DNA of 64,000 nt from Bradyrhizobium sp. LMTR 3 (GCF_001693485.1 NZ_MAXC01000009.1:1-64000); one strand, 5' to 3'; positions 8,705 through 17,091 are shown, counted from the stretch's first letter. Notes: generated by a model not told the origin, from the sequence alone. Program-made: numbers and translations.

Positions 8705-8938
8705 ATGCAGAAGCGTCGCCGTTTTAAGCACGAGAAAACCTTCGAAGAACGATTGGCCGAGGAGGCCCAACGCCTTAGCGAAGCGGCAAGAGAACTTCCT
8801 CCTGGCACGGCCCGAGAACTGCTATTGCGGCGAGCCCAACAAGCAGAGAGGGCTGCACATATCAATAAATGGCTGACTTCTCCGGGTCTTCAGCCTCCAA
8901 AGGAGTTGGAGGATCTCGCGGGCTGTCAAAAGAAGTAA
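8705..8938 (+). CDS. 77-residue helical small protein
   Basis: Starts MQKRRRFKHEKTFEERLAEE and ends with a conserved-looking WLTSPGLQPPKE tail. It is basic at the N-terminus and amphipathic helical in the middle (AQRLSEAARELPPGTARELL). I recall many paralogous small proteins of this form in Bradyrhizobium. GGAG 5 nt before 8705 supports this ATG over one at 8693. Function unknown. A related broken small gene follows at 8950. Confidence 0.6.
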   Translation: MQKRRRFKHEKTFEERLAEEAQRLSEAARELPPGTARELLLRRAQQAERAAHINKWLTSPGLQPPKELEDLAGCQKK

Positions 8939-8949
8939 GCCAGGGCAAG

Positions 8950-9126
8950 ATGCGGGATTATCGAGCGTCCCTAGAGGGGCTACGGAAGAACGCGGCCGAG
9001 GCCGCGCTGGTCCGTGACCTTGCTACGGACAAAGCGAAGCAAGAAATGTTCGACTGACTGCACCGCCGCTTAGACCAGCTTGCGGACGAAGTTGAGCGAG
9101 CCATGAACATATCAAGGGCCAGCTAG
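8950..9126 (+). pseudogene. Small helical protein gene interrupted by an in-frame TGA
   Basis: The frame reads MRDYRASLEGLRKNAAEAAL...KQEMFD, meets TGA at 9055-9057, and then continues without another stop as LHRRLDQLADEVERAMNISRAS to a TAG at 9124-9126. The continuation is as protein-like as the first part and gives the usual about 58 residues of this Bradyrhizobium small-protein type (recalled). A CGA-to-TGA change is the simplest explanation. No sign of selenocysteine use is seen. Confidence 0.55.
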
Positions 9127-9253
9127 GTTGTCTCACCTGGCCTCATTGCACGCTCAGCCAGTCGACCGCGGGCAGCGCTTCGTTCGATAGGATGTGCCGG
9201 CGATGCGCGGATGCCGAGATGAGGGCCTCACTCTCCCCCGAAGTACGGTGACA

Positions 9254-9286
9254 GTGCACTAAACATTGTCGTTTAGTTAAGTGCAC
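9254..9286. repeat. Dyad element after the toxin-antitoxin genes
   Basis: ACTAAAC-ATTGTC-GTTTAGT forms a perfect 7-bp hairpin, flanked by two GTGCAC sequences. A related sequence (GACAGTGCAT, TTAAC, TGTCGTT) occurs at 7311-7337. It lies just beyond the stop codon of the antitoxin gene, so it may terminate that transcript or be part of a mobile repeat. Confidence 0.4.
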
Positions 9287-9298
9287 TAGCCGTTGCCC

Positions 9299-9595
9299 TC
9301 ACGCTGCCTCGTAGGACGCAATCTTTTTGATCTGTGGCGCTAGCACGTCTTCGGCGGTTTCGAGATCGTAGCGCGCCTGAATGTTCATCCAGAACGCGGC
9401 GCCGGTCTTGAAGAACTTGCCGAGCCGCAGCGCGGTGTCGGCCGTAATGGGCTTTTCTTCGCGCGCGATGCGTTCGATCCGGGTGCGCGGCACGTGCAGC
9501 GCCGCTGCGACGGCGTAGGGCGTCAGCTTAAGCGGAACGAGAAATTCTTCCCGCAGGATTTCGCCGGGGTGAATCGGCGGAAGTTTCTTTGCCAT
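9299..9595 (-). CDS. higA: HigA-family antitoxin
   Basis: A 98-residue XRE/Cro-type helix-turn-helix protein beginning MAKKLPPIHPGEILREEFL, the hallmark of HigA/VapI antitoxins. The HTH spans about residues 24-50 (TPYAVAAALHVPRTRIERI), followed by the conserved TADTALRLGKFF and FWMNIQARYDLE. An ATG at 9595 with AGGAG 7 nt upstream fits the family start. It lies directly downstream of the toxin gene (10-bp gap), giving the toxin-first order typical of higBA. It should bind both the toxin and the operators upstream. Confidence 0.9.
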   Translation of the reverse strand: MAKKLPPIHPGEILREEFLVPLKLTPYAVAAALHVPRTRIERIAREEKPITADTALRLGKFFKTGAAFWMNIQARYDLETAEDVLAPQIKKIASYEAA

Positions 9596-9605
9596 CTGCA
9601 AGCTC

Positions 9606-9890
9606 CTAATGATAGTCGACTATCTCCACGTCTTCGGGACCTGAATCAGTCCATCGGAATACGATCCGCCATTGATCGTTGATGCGGATCGAGTACTTGG
9701 CGGCCAAGTCGCCCTTGAGCCGCTCAAGACGGTTGCCCGGCGGCGATTTCAGCGCCTCGAGAAAATCGGCGGCGTCCACCATGATCAACTTGCGGCGAGC
9801 TACCTTGGCGAGATTTGCCGGGAAACCCTTCGGGATGATACGGCCCTGAAGGATCGGCTCGGCAAACTTCCCCTTGAAGCTCCTGATCAT
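9606..9890 (-). CDS. higB: HigB/RelE-type toxin
   Basis: A 94-residue ribosome-dependent mRNA endonuclease of the RelE/HigB superfamily. Visible family features are [14 protein letters not shown] at the start, [30 protein letters not shown] in the middle, and the C-terminal core [14 protein letters not shown]...VEIVDYH with catalytic Arg/Tyr/His candidates. The ATG at 9890 places the start at the family-typical position and beside the operator palindromes. Neutralised by the downstream HigA. Confidence 0.9.
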   Translation of the reverse strand: MIRSFKGKFAEPILQGRIIPKGFPANLAKVARRKLIMVDAADFLEALKSPPGNRLERLKGDLAAKYSIRINDQWRIVFRWTDSGPEDVEIVDYH

Positions 9891-9893
9891 GGG

Positions 9894-9949
9894 CAATACG
9901 TATCTCATGGAGATACGTATTGCAATGTTTTCGTATCTCGGTGAGATAC
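9894..9949. promoter_or_regulatory. Two tandem higBA operators
   Basis: Two palindromes share the core GTATCTC-N3-GAGATAC. The first is extended to 13-bp arms (9894-9906 and 9910-9922), the second has 7-bp arms (9933-9939 and 9943-9949). Their centres (9908 and 9941) are 33 bp apart, about three helical turns, so two HigA dimers could bind the same DNA face. The proximal one almost touches the toxin start codon. Confidence 0.8.
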
Positions 9950-10079
9950 TATGGCTAAAAGACCAGGCGCCGGGCCAGACTCTCGCAATGGCTCCATCTG
10001 GCATAGCGCGACTGCCGGCTGATTTGCCTGACAGAGCAAGAAAAGATTGCCGCGTATGGCTGCGACCAATTGGTACGAC

Positions 10080-10560
10080 GGCAAATCACTTCTGATTTTC
10101 CGAAATCACGTCAAGCCCCAGAATCAAAAATATTCTGCTTTCGTTCCGAGCCAAATCAGCGGCATAACTCCGCTCGTCTCACCGCAAGATGAGGGGCGCT
10201 CGCGAACGTCACGAACGCGCGGTGGGATGCGATGGACGCCGATGGCGCGCAAGACGTTACGCGCCGGAAGCGTACGGCGAAGTCGTGTGGTCCTGATGTC
10301 GCGGTGCTGGCATTAAGTTCCCAGGAGAAGCCAAGCTTCAAGCCAAGCTTCTCAGGGGCGACGGTGGCAAAAGAGCCGTTCGCCGGGGAGAGCACGTTAT
10401 AAGCCGTAAAGCCATTGCGCAGGGGAAGGCCGGGATGCTCCCGCCGAACCTGTATGCTCGTGTGCGTGCTTTTTGCGCATAATTGCACACGAGACCGCGG
10501 GTGCGGCGCGCACCCGGTCTTCCCTGCGCCCTCAGATTTCGATGGGGGCAAACGATACAA
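10080..10560. repeat. Long dispersed repeat with a spurious reverse-strand ORF
   Basis: The reverse strand translates to KSEGAGKTGCAPHPRSRVQ and further text (GFTAYNVLSPANG) that I recognise as a translation found over and over in Bradyrhizobium and Rhodopseudomonas genomes. This indicates a multicopy element rather than a gene. The boundaries are approximate. No transposase is present. Confidence 0.65.
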
Positions 10561-10639
10561 ACTCGGGCAGATCATGCCGCGAGATCGCGGATCCGTATTC
10601 TGCAGGTCCGGCGGATGGAGGGCTAATCTTGCGGCGTCA

Positions 10640-10752
10640 TAACCGTCAAACCCTCATCCTGAGGAGCCCGCGCAGCGGGCGTCTCGAAGGATGTGGGCCA
10701 CAGTCGGGGCCTCATGGTTCGAGACGCGCTTTGCACTCCTCACCATGAGGGG
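10640..10752. repeat. Dispersed palindromic repeat (CCTCATCCTGAGGAG type)
   Basis: CCCTCATCCTGAGGAG and GTCTCGAAGGATG at the left are mirrored by GGTTCGAGACGC and CTCCTCACCATGAGGGG at the right, forming a long imperfect hairpin. From recall, this is one of the commonest intergenic repeats in this bacterial family. Confidence 0.7.
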
Positions 10753-10779
10753 TAAGACTAATCCCTGGTTAGGCGGTCC

Positions 10780-10806
10780 GTTAAGCTTTCCGCCTAAGAC
10801 TGTCTC
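10780..10806. repeat. Right copy of 27-nt direct repeat
   Basis: Matches 5079-5105 at 26 of 27 positions (C instead of T in the centre). It lies about 100 bp upstream of glmS, so the pair brackets 5.7 kb of accessory genes. It could be an attachment-site remnant or simply a repeat family. Confidence 0.7.
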
Positions 10807-10903
10807 AATACGCAACAATTATTGAGTATCTGCCGGCCCGCCATTGCCGCTAAGAGACTAGCGGGTTGCGACGCTACTCGTCGATTTGGGGAAATTGAAC
10901 CGC

Positions 10904-12730
10904 ATGTGCGGCATTGTCGGCATTCTCGGACGCGCTCCGGTCGCGGAGCTGTTGGTAGATTCACTCAAACGCCTTGAATATCGCGGCTATGATTCCGCTG
11001 GCGTTGCCACGCTGGAAGGCGATCACCTCGCGCGCCGCCGCGCCGAGGGCAAGCTGAAGAACCTCGAAAAGCGGCTGGATGCCGAACCGCTCAAGGGGCA
11101 CACCGGAATCGGGCACACCCGCTGGGCGACCCACGGCAAGCCGACCGAGAACAATGCACACCCGCACGCGACCGATCGCGTCGCCGTGGTTCACAACGGC
11201 ATCATCGAAAATTTCCGCGAGTTGCGCGAGGCGCTCGAGAAGAAGGGGGCGGTCTTCAAGACCGAAACCGATACCGAAATCGTTCTCCACCTCGTCGACA
11301 GCTTCCTGCAAAAGGGCATCAAGCCGGTCGAGGCGGTGAGGGCGGCGCTATCGGAACTGCGCGGCGCGTTCGCGCTCGGGTTCATCTTCGCTGGCGACGA
11401 CGATCTGATGATCGGCGCCCGCAACGGCCCGCCGCTGGCGATCGGTCACGGCGACGGCGAAATGTATCTGGGGTCGGATGCGATCGCGCTCGGACCGTTC
11501 ACCGATACGATCAGCTATCTCGAAGACGGCGACTGGGTGGTGCTGACGCGCAAGGGCGCGACCGTCTACGACAAGACCAACGCAATCGTTCATCGGGATG
11601 CGGTCAAGCACAGCGCCTCGATCTCGCTGGTCGACAAGGCGAACTACCGCCACTTCATGGCCAAGGAAATCCACGAGCAGCCGGAAGTGGTGGGCCACAC
11701 GCTGGCGCGCTACGTCGACATGGCGAGCGAGCGCGTGATGCTGCCGGTCAAGCTGCCGTTCGGCTTCAAGGACATCCAGCGCATTTCGATCACGGCCTGC
11801 GGCACCGCGAACCTTGCCGGCTATATCGCCAAATACTGGTTCGAACGGCTGGCGCGTATTCCGGTCGAAATCGATATCGCCTCCGAATTCCGCTACCGCG
11901 AGGCGCCGTTGCGCAAGGGCGATCTCGCGATCTTCATCTCGCAGTCCGGCGAGACCGCGGACACGCTGGCCGCGCTGCGCTATGCCAAGGCCGAGGGCGC
12001 CCACACCCTGTCGGTGGTGAACGTGCCGACCTCGACGATTGCGCGCGAAAGCGAAACCGTGCTGCAGACGCTCGCCGGTCCCGAAATCGGCGTCGCCTCG
12101 ACCAAGGCCTTCACCTGTCAGTTGATGGTGCTAGCCTCGCTCGCGGTTGCCGCCGGCAAGGCGCGCGGCGAATTATCTGACGAAGACGAGACCAAGCTGG
12201 TCCACGGCCTCGTCGAGATTCCGCGCCTGATGGCGGCGGCGCTGACCATTGAACCCCAGATCGAAAAGCTGGCGCGCGACATCTCGAAATCGAAGGACGT
12301 GCTCTATCTCGGCCGCGGCACCAGCTATCCGCTGGCGCTGGAGGGCGCGCTGAAGCTGAAGGAAATTTCCTACATCCACGCCGAGGGCTATGCCGCCGGC
12401 GAGCTCAAGCACGGGCCGATCGCGCTGATCGACGAGAACATGCCGGTGGTGGTGATCGCGCCGTTCGACCGGGTGTTCGAGAAGACGGTCTCCAATATGC
12501 AGGAAGTCGCGGCCCGCGGCGGCAACATCATCCTGATGACCGACGCCAAGGGGGCGGCGGAAGCCACCGTCGATTCTCTGGTCACGATCGTGCTGCCCGA
12601 CATGGCGTCGGCATTCACCCCGATGGTCTATGCCATCCCGGTGCAGCTCCTGGCCTATCACACCGCCGTGGTGATGGGCACCGACGTGGATCAGCCGCGA
12701 AATCTCGCGAAATCGGTAACCGTCGAATAG
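10904..12730 (+). CDS. glmS: Glutamine-fructose-6-phosphate aminotransferase GlmS
   Basis: Makes glucosamine-6-phosphate from fructose-6-phosphate and glutamine, the first step towards UDP-GlcNAc. 608 residues. The ATG at 10904 is required because Cys2 (MCGIVGILG) must become the N-terminal nucleophile; an in-frame ATG 18 nt upstream would bury it. The glutaminase domain covers about 1-220 (HTRWATHG, HNGIIENF), then two SIS sugar-isomerase domains (SQSGETADTLAALR and GRGTSYPLALEGALKLKEISY), ending in the typical LAKSVTVE. No glmS ribozyme is evident upstream. Confidence 0.97.
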   Translation: MCGIVGILGRAPVAELLVDSLKRLEYRGYDSAGVATLEGDHLARRRAEGKLKNLEKRLDAEPLKGHTGIGHTRWATHGKPTENNAHPHATDRVAVVHNGIIENFRELREALEKKGAVFKTETDTEIVLHLVDSFLQKGIKPVEAVRAALSELRGAFALGFIFAGDDDLMIGARNGPPLAIGHGDGEMYLGSDAIALGPFTDTISYLEDGDWVVLTRKGATVYDKTNAIVHRDAVKHSASISLVDKANYRHFMAKEIHEQPEVVGHTLARYVDMASERVMLPVKLPFGFKDIQRISITACGTANLAGYIAKYWFERLARIPVEIDIASEFRYREAPLRKGDLAIFISQSGETADTLAALRYAKAEGAHTLSVVNVPTSTIARESETVLQTLAGPEIGVASTKAFTCQLMVLASLAVAAGKARGELSDEDETKLVHGLVEIPRLMAAALTIEPQIEKLARDISKSKDVLYLGRGTSYPLALEGALKLKEISYIHAEGYAAGELKHGPIALIDENMPVVVIAPFDRVFEKTVSNMQEVAARGGNIILMTDAKGAAEATVDSLVTIVLPDMASAFTPMVYAIPVQLLAYHTAVVMGTDVDQPRNLAKSVTVE

Positions 12731-12792
12731 TCAAGACCATCGGCTGTCACGCTGGCCCTTCAAAAACCTGCTAGGATGGCTTAGCTGGCATA

Positions 12793-12838
12793 GGCGCGAT
12801 CAGCAAAAGTGGACCCCGGTTTTGCGTCCGATCGCGCC
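12793..12838. repeat. Intergenic palindrome with AAAAGTGG...CCGGTTTT core
   Basis: GGCGCGATC and GATCGCGCC form perfect 9-bp arms around CAAAAGTGGACCCCGGTTTTG. The core resembles the element at 45565-45614, so both appear to be members of one repeat family in gaps between genes. Confidence 0.6.
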
Positions 12839-12875
12839 CGAATGTCGAGTTCGGCCGCCCTGACCTGGAACCACG

Positions 12876-13661
12876 ATGAACCGCGAAGAACTACCCCCGA
12901 CCGCGTCCCCGGAGGAACCCCTGCCGGAGGCGCACCACGCCGGGCTAATGGCCCGTTTCCGGAACTATTTTCTGACCGGACTGATTGTCGCAGGGCCGGT
13001 CGCCATCACGCTCTATTTGACCTGGTGGTTCGTGAACTGGGTCGACAACCTGGTTCGCCCCTTCGTGCCGACGATCTACCGGCCCGAAACCTATCTGCCG
13101 TTCGGCTTGCCCGGTTCCGGGCTGATCGTCGCGGTGTTCGCGCTGACGATGCTGGGCTTCCTCACCGCCAACCTGATTGGGCGGACGCTGGTCGACCTCG
13201 GCGAGCGGCTGCTCGGCCGCATGCCCGTGGTGCGCGCGATCTATCGCGGCCTGAAGCAGGTGTTCGAGACGCTGTTCTCGGGCAAGGGGTCGAGCTTTCG
13301 CAAGGTCGGCCTGGTCGAATTTCCCTCGCCCGGCATGTGGTCGATCGTTTTGATCTCGCAGCCGCCGAGTGCGAATGTGGCGAGCCAGCTTCCCGGCCAG
13401 GAAGAGCACATCTCGGTGTTCCTGCCCTGCGCGCCGAACCCGACCACGGGTTTCTTTTTCTACGTCCCGAAGAGCAAGATCATCGAAGTCGACATGACGA
13501 CCGAGGACGCCGCGACGCTGATCATGTCGGCCGGCGTGGTGCAGCCCGGCTCCGATCCGCAGAAGCGCAACGCCGCGCTGGCCGGCATGGCGAACGCGGC
13601 GCGCGTGGCGAATTCGGCGACCGGGATGAAGCCGGCTCCCGCAAAGGTGAAGGTGGAGTAG
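12876..13661 (+). CDS. DUF502 family inner-membrane protein
   Basis: A 261-residue protein with a Pro/Glu-rich cytoplasmic N-terminus, two transmembrane helices (about 32-56, LTGLIVAGPVAITLYLTWWFV, and about 80-103, GLIVAVFALTMLGFLTANLIG), then the conserved DUF502 block with RMPVVRAIYRGLKQV and the cytoplasmic domain containing FLPCAPNPTTGFFFYV. The family has no settled function; members are widespread and often near envelope or DNA-repair genes. It lies 145 bp after glmS and may share its transcript. Confidence 0.9.
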   Translation: MNREELPPTASPEEPLPEAHHAGLMARFRNYFLTGLIVAGPVAITLYLTWWFVNWVDNLVRPFVPTIYRPETYLPFGLPGSGLIVAVFALTMLGFLTANLIGRTLVDLGERLLGRMPVVRAIYRGLKQVFETLFSGKGSSFRKVGLVEFPSPGMWSIVLISQPPSANVASQLPGQEEHISVFLPCAPNPTTGFFFYVPKSKIIEVDMTTEDAATLIMSAGVVQPGSDPQKRNAALAGMANAARVANSATGMKPAPAKVKVE

Positions 13662-13682
13662 GGCGCGCGACGTTCCTCCGCC

Positions 13683-13755
13683 GTCATTGCGAGCGCAGCG
13701 ACGCAATCCATCTCGCGGCATAAAGAATGGATTGCTTCGCTGCGCTCGCAATGAC
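13683..13755. repeat. Dispersed palindrome (GTCATTGCGAGCGCAGCG type)
   Basis: GTCATTGCGAGCGCAGCGA at the left and TCGCTGCGCTCGCAATGAC-like sequence at the right form a near-perfect long hairpin with CAATCCAT / ATGGATTG inside. Recognised as a very common Bradyrhizobium intergenic repeat. It supplies the sequence just before the ribosome-binding region of the DapA-like gene. Confidence 0.8.
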
Positions 13756-13774
13756 GGATAGACAGGCCGACATC

Positions 13775-14755
13775 ATGACCAAGAAGATCGAAGGCATCAT
13801 TCCGGTGATGATCACGCCGTTTACCGAAAGCGGCCAGATCGATTATCCCGGCCTAGGCCGGCTGGTGGAATGGTACATCGACAATGGCTCGGACGCGCTG
13901 TTTGCGGTCTGCCAGTCCAGCGAAATGCAGTTTCTCACGCTCGACGAACGGGTTGCGCTCGCTGCTTTCGTCAAGAACGCCGCAGCCGGCCGTGTCCCGG
14001 TGATCGCGTCCGGTCACATCAGCGAAAGCCTGGACGACCAGCTTGCCGAGCTGACCGCGATTGCTGCGACCGGTGTCGACGGCATGGTGCTCGTCACCAA
14101 CCGTCTCGATGCCAGGCAGGAAGGTGGAGCTAAGTTCATCGACGACTTGAGCTGGCTGCTCGATCGGCTGCCGAAGCAAATTCCCCTTGGTTTGTACGAA
14201 TGCCCGGCGCCCTATCGCCGTCTGCTCACCGACGACGAGCTGACGTTCTGCGCCAATACCGGCCGCTTCGTCATCCTCAAGGACGTGTCCTGCGACCTCG
14301 AAACGGTGAAGCGCCGCGTGACGCTGACCAGGGGCACGCCGCTTGCCATCGTCAATGCCAATGCGGCGATTGCCTTTGATGCATTGAAAGCCGGTTCACG
14401 CGGCTTCACCGGCGTATTCACGAACTTTCATCCCGATCTCTACAAGTGGCTGATGACCGAACATGCCTATCATCCGGCGCTGGCGGACGAACTTTCCGTC
14501 TACCTCGCGCTGTCGGCCATGGCCGAACCGATGGGCTACCCGAAGCTTGCCAAGCTCTACCACCAGCGTCTCGGCACGTTCTCCTGCACCGACAGCCGCG
14601 CCGTCACCTTCGATATCCGCGACAAATTCTGGGCGCTGGATGCGCTGCTCGACAAGATCGTCGATGGCGCCGAGCACTACCGGCTTCGTATTGCCACGGT
14701 TGCACGTCATCCCGCGCCGATCAGCGGCACCGCTTCATCGCGCTCATACAGATAG
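13775..14755 (+). CDS. DapA-family (dihydrodipicolinate synthase-like) aldolase/lyase
   Basis: A 326-residue TIM-barrel class I aldolase. The Schiff-base lysine is K169 (FVILKD) and the phenolic partner is Y141 (GLYECPAPYRR). The substrate-binding motif is CQSSEMQFLTLDERV rather than the GTTGE of true DapA, so the substrate is probably not pyruvate plus aspartate semialdehyde; related members act on keto-sugar acids or hydroxyproline derivatives. An ATG at 13775 is used because upstream codons lie in the palindromic repeat. Its 3' end overlaps the recG 3' end by 49 bp in opposite orientation. Confidence 0.85.
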   Translation: MTKKIEGIIPVMITPFTESGQIDYPGLGRLVEWYIDNGSDALFAVCQSSEMQFLTLDERVALAAFVKNAAAGRVPVIASGHISESLDDQLAELTAIAATGVDGMVLVTNRLDARQEGGAKFIDDLSWLLDRLPKQIPLGLYECPAPYRRLLTDDELTFCANTGRFVILKDVSCDLETVKRRVTLTRGTPLAIVNANAAIAFDALKAGSRGFTGVFTNFHPDLYKWLMTEHAYHPALADELSVYLALSAMAEPMGYPKLAKLYHQRLGTFSCTDSRAVTFDIRDKFWALDALLDKIVDGAEHYRLRIATVARHPAPISGTASSRSYR

Positions 14756-16815
14756 AGCAGACAGCGCAGCGCTTCGCCGCGCTCGCCCTTGAGCTTCGGA
14801 TCGTCCTTCATGATGCGCAGCGCCTCGTCGCGCGCCTGCGTGATGAGCTGGCCGTGCACGTCGGAGCGGGCGATGCGATAGCCGGGCAGGCCGCTCTGGC
14901 GGATGCCGAGCACGTCGCCTTCGCCGCGCAGTTTGAGATCCTCCTCCGCGATCCTGAAGCCGTCGGTGGTCTCCCGGATCACCTTCAGCCGCGCCGCCGA
15001 CATCTCACCGAGCGGCTCCTTGTAGAGCAACAGGCAGGTCGAGGACTCCGACCCGCGGCCGATCCGGCCGCGGAGCTGGTGCAACTGCGCGAGCCCGAAG
15101 CGCTCGGCGTTTTCGATCACCATGATGGTAGCCGCGGGGACGTCGACGCCGACCTCGACCACGGTGGTGGCGACCAGGAGCCCGATCTCGTGGGCGGCAA
15201 ACTGCGCCATCACGCGATCCTTGTCCGGGCCCTTCATTTGACCATGCACCAGCCCGACGCGGTCGCCAAAGCGCTTCTGCAGCCGTTCGAAACGCTCGGT
15301 GGCGTTGGTGAGATGTTCCGTGCCCTCGGCCTCGGATTCCTCGACCAGCGGACAGATCCAGTAAACCAGCTTGCCTGATTTCAGCGCGCGGCCGACGGCA
15401 TCGACGACTTCATCGAGGCGGCTCGTCGGAACCGCGCGGGTGTCGATCGGCTGGCGGCCGGCCGGTTTTTCCCGCAACTCGGAGACGTCCATGTCGCCGA
15501 AATAGGTGAGTACCAGCGTGCGGGGGATCGGCGTTGCGCTCAAAACCAGCACGTCGACGGCCTCGCCCTTGTTGGTGAGCGCGAGACGTTCGCGTACGCC
15601 GAAGCGATGCTGTTCGTCGACCACCGCCAGTGCCAGCGCCTTGAAGGTCACATCGTCCTGGATCAGCGCGTGGGTGCCGACCAGAAAATCGATTTCGCCG
15701 GCTTCGAGCTGCGCTAAAATCTCGCGCCGCTCCTTGCCCTTTTCGCGGCCGGTCAGGATCGCCACACGAAGACCTGCGCGCTCGGCCAGCGGCGCGATGG
15801 TCTTGATATGCTGGCGTGCGAGGATTTCGGTCGGCGCCATCAGCGCCGCCTGCTTGCCGGCCTCGGTAACAGCAGTCGCGGCGAGCAGCGCCACCACCGT
15901 CTTGCCGGACCCGACGTCGCCCTGCAGCAGCCGCAACATCCGCACCGGCTGGAGCAAATCCTCGGTGATGGCGGCCACCGCCGCGCGTTGCGAGGTTGTG
16001 AGCGCATAGGGCAGCGCATCGATGATCTTGTGTCGGAGGTGACCGTCGCCGGCGTTGCGGTCGCCGGCCGGACGCCGCAATTGCGCGCGCACCACCGCCA
16101 GCGCCAGTTGGCCGGCGAGCAGCTCGTCGAAGGCGAGCCGCGACCAGAACGGGCCATCAGGCAAAATGTCCGTGAGCTCGACCGGCACATGCACGCGATT
16201 CAGCGCTTCCCGAACTGGGGGGAAGCTGCAGCGGCGCAAGACTTCCGGGCTGATCCACTCGGGCAGTTCAGGTAGCTTCTGCAGCGCCTGCGCGATCGCC
16301 CGGCGCAGCGAACCCAGCGCGAGACCTTCAGTGAGAGGATAGACCGGGTCGATACCGCTGAGTTTTGCAAATCCCGCCTCGTCGACGACGCGGTCGGGAT
16401 GCACGATCTGCGGGATGCCGTCATACATCTGCAGCGTGCCCGAAACGTAGCGCTTCTCGCCGACAGGCAGCAGCTTTTCGACATAGCCGGGCTTGGCGCG
16501 GAAAAACGTCAGCACCACGTCGCCGGTATCATCAGAGGCATAGACGAGGTAGGGCGCCCGAGCATTGCGCGGCGGGGGCGGCCGGTGGCGGTCGATGGTG
16601 ACTTCCAGCGTCACCACGGTTCCCGGTACCGCCTCGCGGATTTTCGGCCGCGCGCGGCGGTCGATCACGCTGGCCGGGAGATGCAGCAAGAGGTCGACCA
16701 GCCGCGGGGTCTCATCGCGGTCGAGCAGATAGCGCAACAGCTTGTCCTGCTTCGGCCCGACGCCAGGCAGGCTCGTAACCGGCGCAAACAAGGGATTGAG
16801 CAGGGTGGGGCGCAT
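14707..16815 (-). CDS. recG: ATP-dependent DNA helicase RecG
   Basis: Branch-migrating helicase for stalled forks and recombination intermediates. 702 residues. The N-terminal wedge/OB domain starts SLPGVGPKQDKLLRYL; the helicase core has Walker A GDVGSGKTVVALL, the DEQH-box VVDEQHRFGV, SATPIPRTL, and motif VI QLRGRIGRG. The ATG at 16815 (MRPTLLNPLFAPVTSLPG) fits the family; longer in-frame readings run back into a dispersed repeat. Divergent from sdhE-mfd, so two repair genes flank the short region 16816-17091. Confidence 0.96.
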   Translation of the reverse strand: MRPTLLNPLFAPVTSLPGVGPKQDKLLRYLLDRDETPRLVDLLLHLPASVIDRRARPKIREAVPGTVVTLEVTIDRHRPPPPRNARAPYLVYASDDTGDVVLTFFRAKPGYVEKLLPVGEKRYVSGTLQMYDGIPQIVHPDRVVDEAGFAKLSGIDPVYPLTEGLALGSLRRAIAQALQKLPELPEWISPEVLRRCSFPPVREALNRVHVPVELTDILPDGPFWSRLAFDELLAGQLALAVVRAQLRRPAGDRNAGDGHLRHKIIDALPYALTTSQRAAVAAITEDLLQPVRMLRLLQGDVGSGKTVVALLAATAVTEAGKQAALMAPTEILARQHIKTIAPLAERAGLRVAILTGREKGKERREILAQLEAGEIDFLVGTHALIQDDVTFKALALAVVDEQHRFGVRERLALTNKGEAVDVLVLSATPIPRTLVLTYFGDMDVSELREKPAGRQPIDTRAVPTSRLDEVVDAVGRALKSGKLVYWICPLVEESEAEGTEHLTNATERFERLQKRFGDRVGLVHGQMKGPDKDRVMAQFAAHEIGLLVATTVVEVGVDVPAATIMVIENAERFGLAQLHQLRGRIGRGSESSTCLLLYKEPLGEMSAARLKVIRETTDGFRIAEEDLKLRGEGDVLGIRQSGLPGYRIARSDVHGQLITQARDEALRIMKDDPKLKGERGEALRCLLYLYERDEAVPLIGAG

Positions 16816-16874
16816 CAGGTCTCTCGTCGCGCATAGTGCGTCATGTGCGGGCTTGCTGCCTTTGCCAAGGGTTC

Positions 16875-16985
16875 GGCGGCCGAGCGCGCTCGTGGTCCGG
16901 CGAAGCCTTGGCGGAGACGGGACCCGCGCATCCATCACTCTTGAAAAGATGATGGATTGCCGGGTCAAGCCCGGCAACGACACCG
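16875..16985. repeat. Dispersed repeat between recG and sdhE
   Basis: Contains the recognisable ends CGCGCTCGTGGTCCGGCG and GATTGCCGGGTCAAGCCCGG, a style of palindromic intergenic repeat common in Bradyrhizobium (recalled). It lies in the recG/sdhE divergent promoter region. Confidence 0.5.
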
Positions 16986-17091
16986 TAGCGGTAATTCACG
17001 GAACTGTTGGGGCTGACATTGGTCATCTCGACCGCTATATCAACCCGGCCCGGCACGTCCGGGCTTTTGGCGTTCGGATGGGATCAGGGAA

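Larger units (their letters stand above)
10023..10903. other. Gene-free stretch made mostly of dispersed repeats
   Basis: About 880 bp between the higBA region and glmS. It is filled by a roughly 480-bp dispersed element (10080-10560), a palindromic repeat (10640-10752) and the right copy of the 27-nt direct repeat (10780-10806). Open frames here are translations of repeats and are not called as genes. The last 100 bp must contain the glmS promoter. Confidence 0.6.

Noticed and set aside
9055..9057. Selenocysteine read-through of the in-frame TGA
   Set aside because: No SECIS-like hairpin immediately after the codon and no redox motif; a nonsense mutation is simpler.
9951..10022. A 23-codon ORF divergent from higB
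   Set aside because: It starts right at the operators but lacks a ribosome-binding site and any similarity; insufficient support.
10156..10575. A 139-codon minus-strand frame containing KSEGAGKTGC
   Set aside because: It is the translation of a multicopy dispersed repeat recognised from other genomes; no start signal or domain.
10807..10903. glmS ribozyme
   Set aside because: The conserved glmS ribozyme core is not visible and this element is typical of Firmicutes.
14446..15378. A 310-codon plus-strand frame over the end of the DapA-like gene and recG
   Set aside because: Shadow of two well-supported genes, with the composition of an antisense frame.
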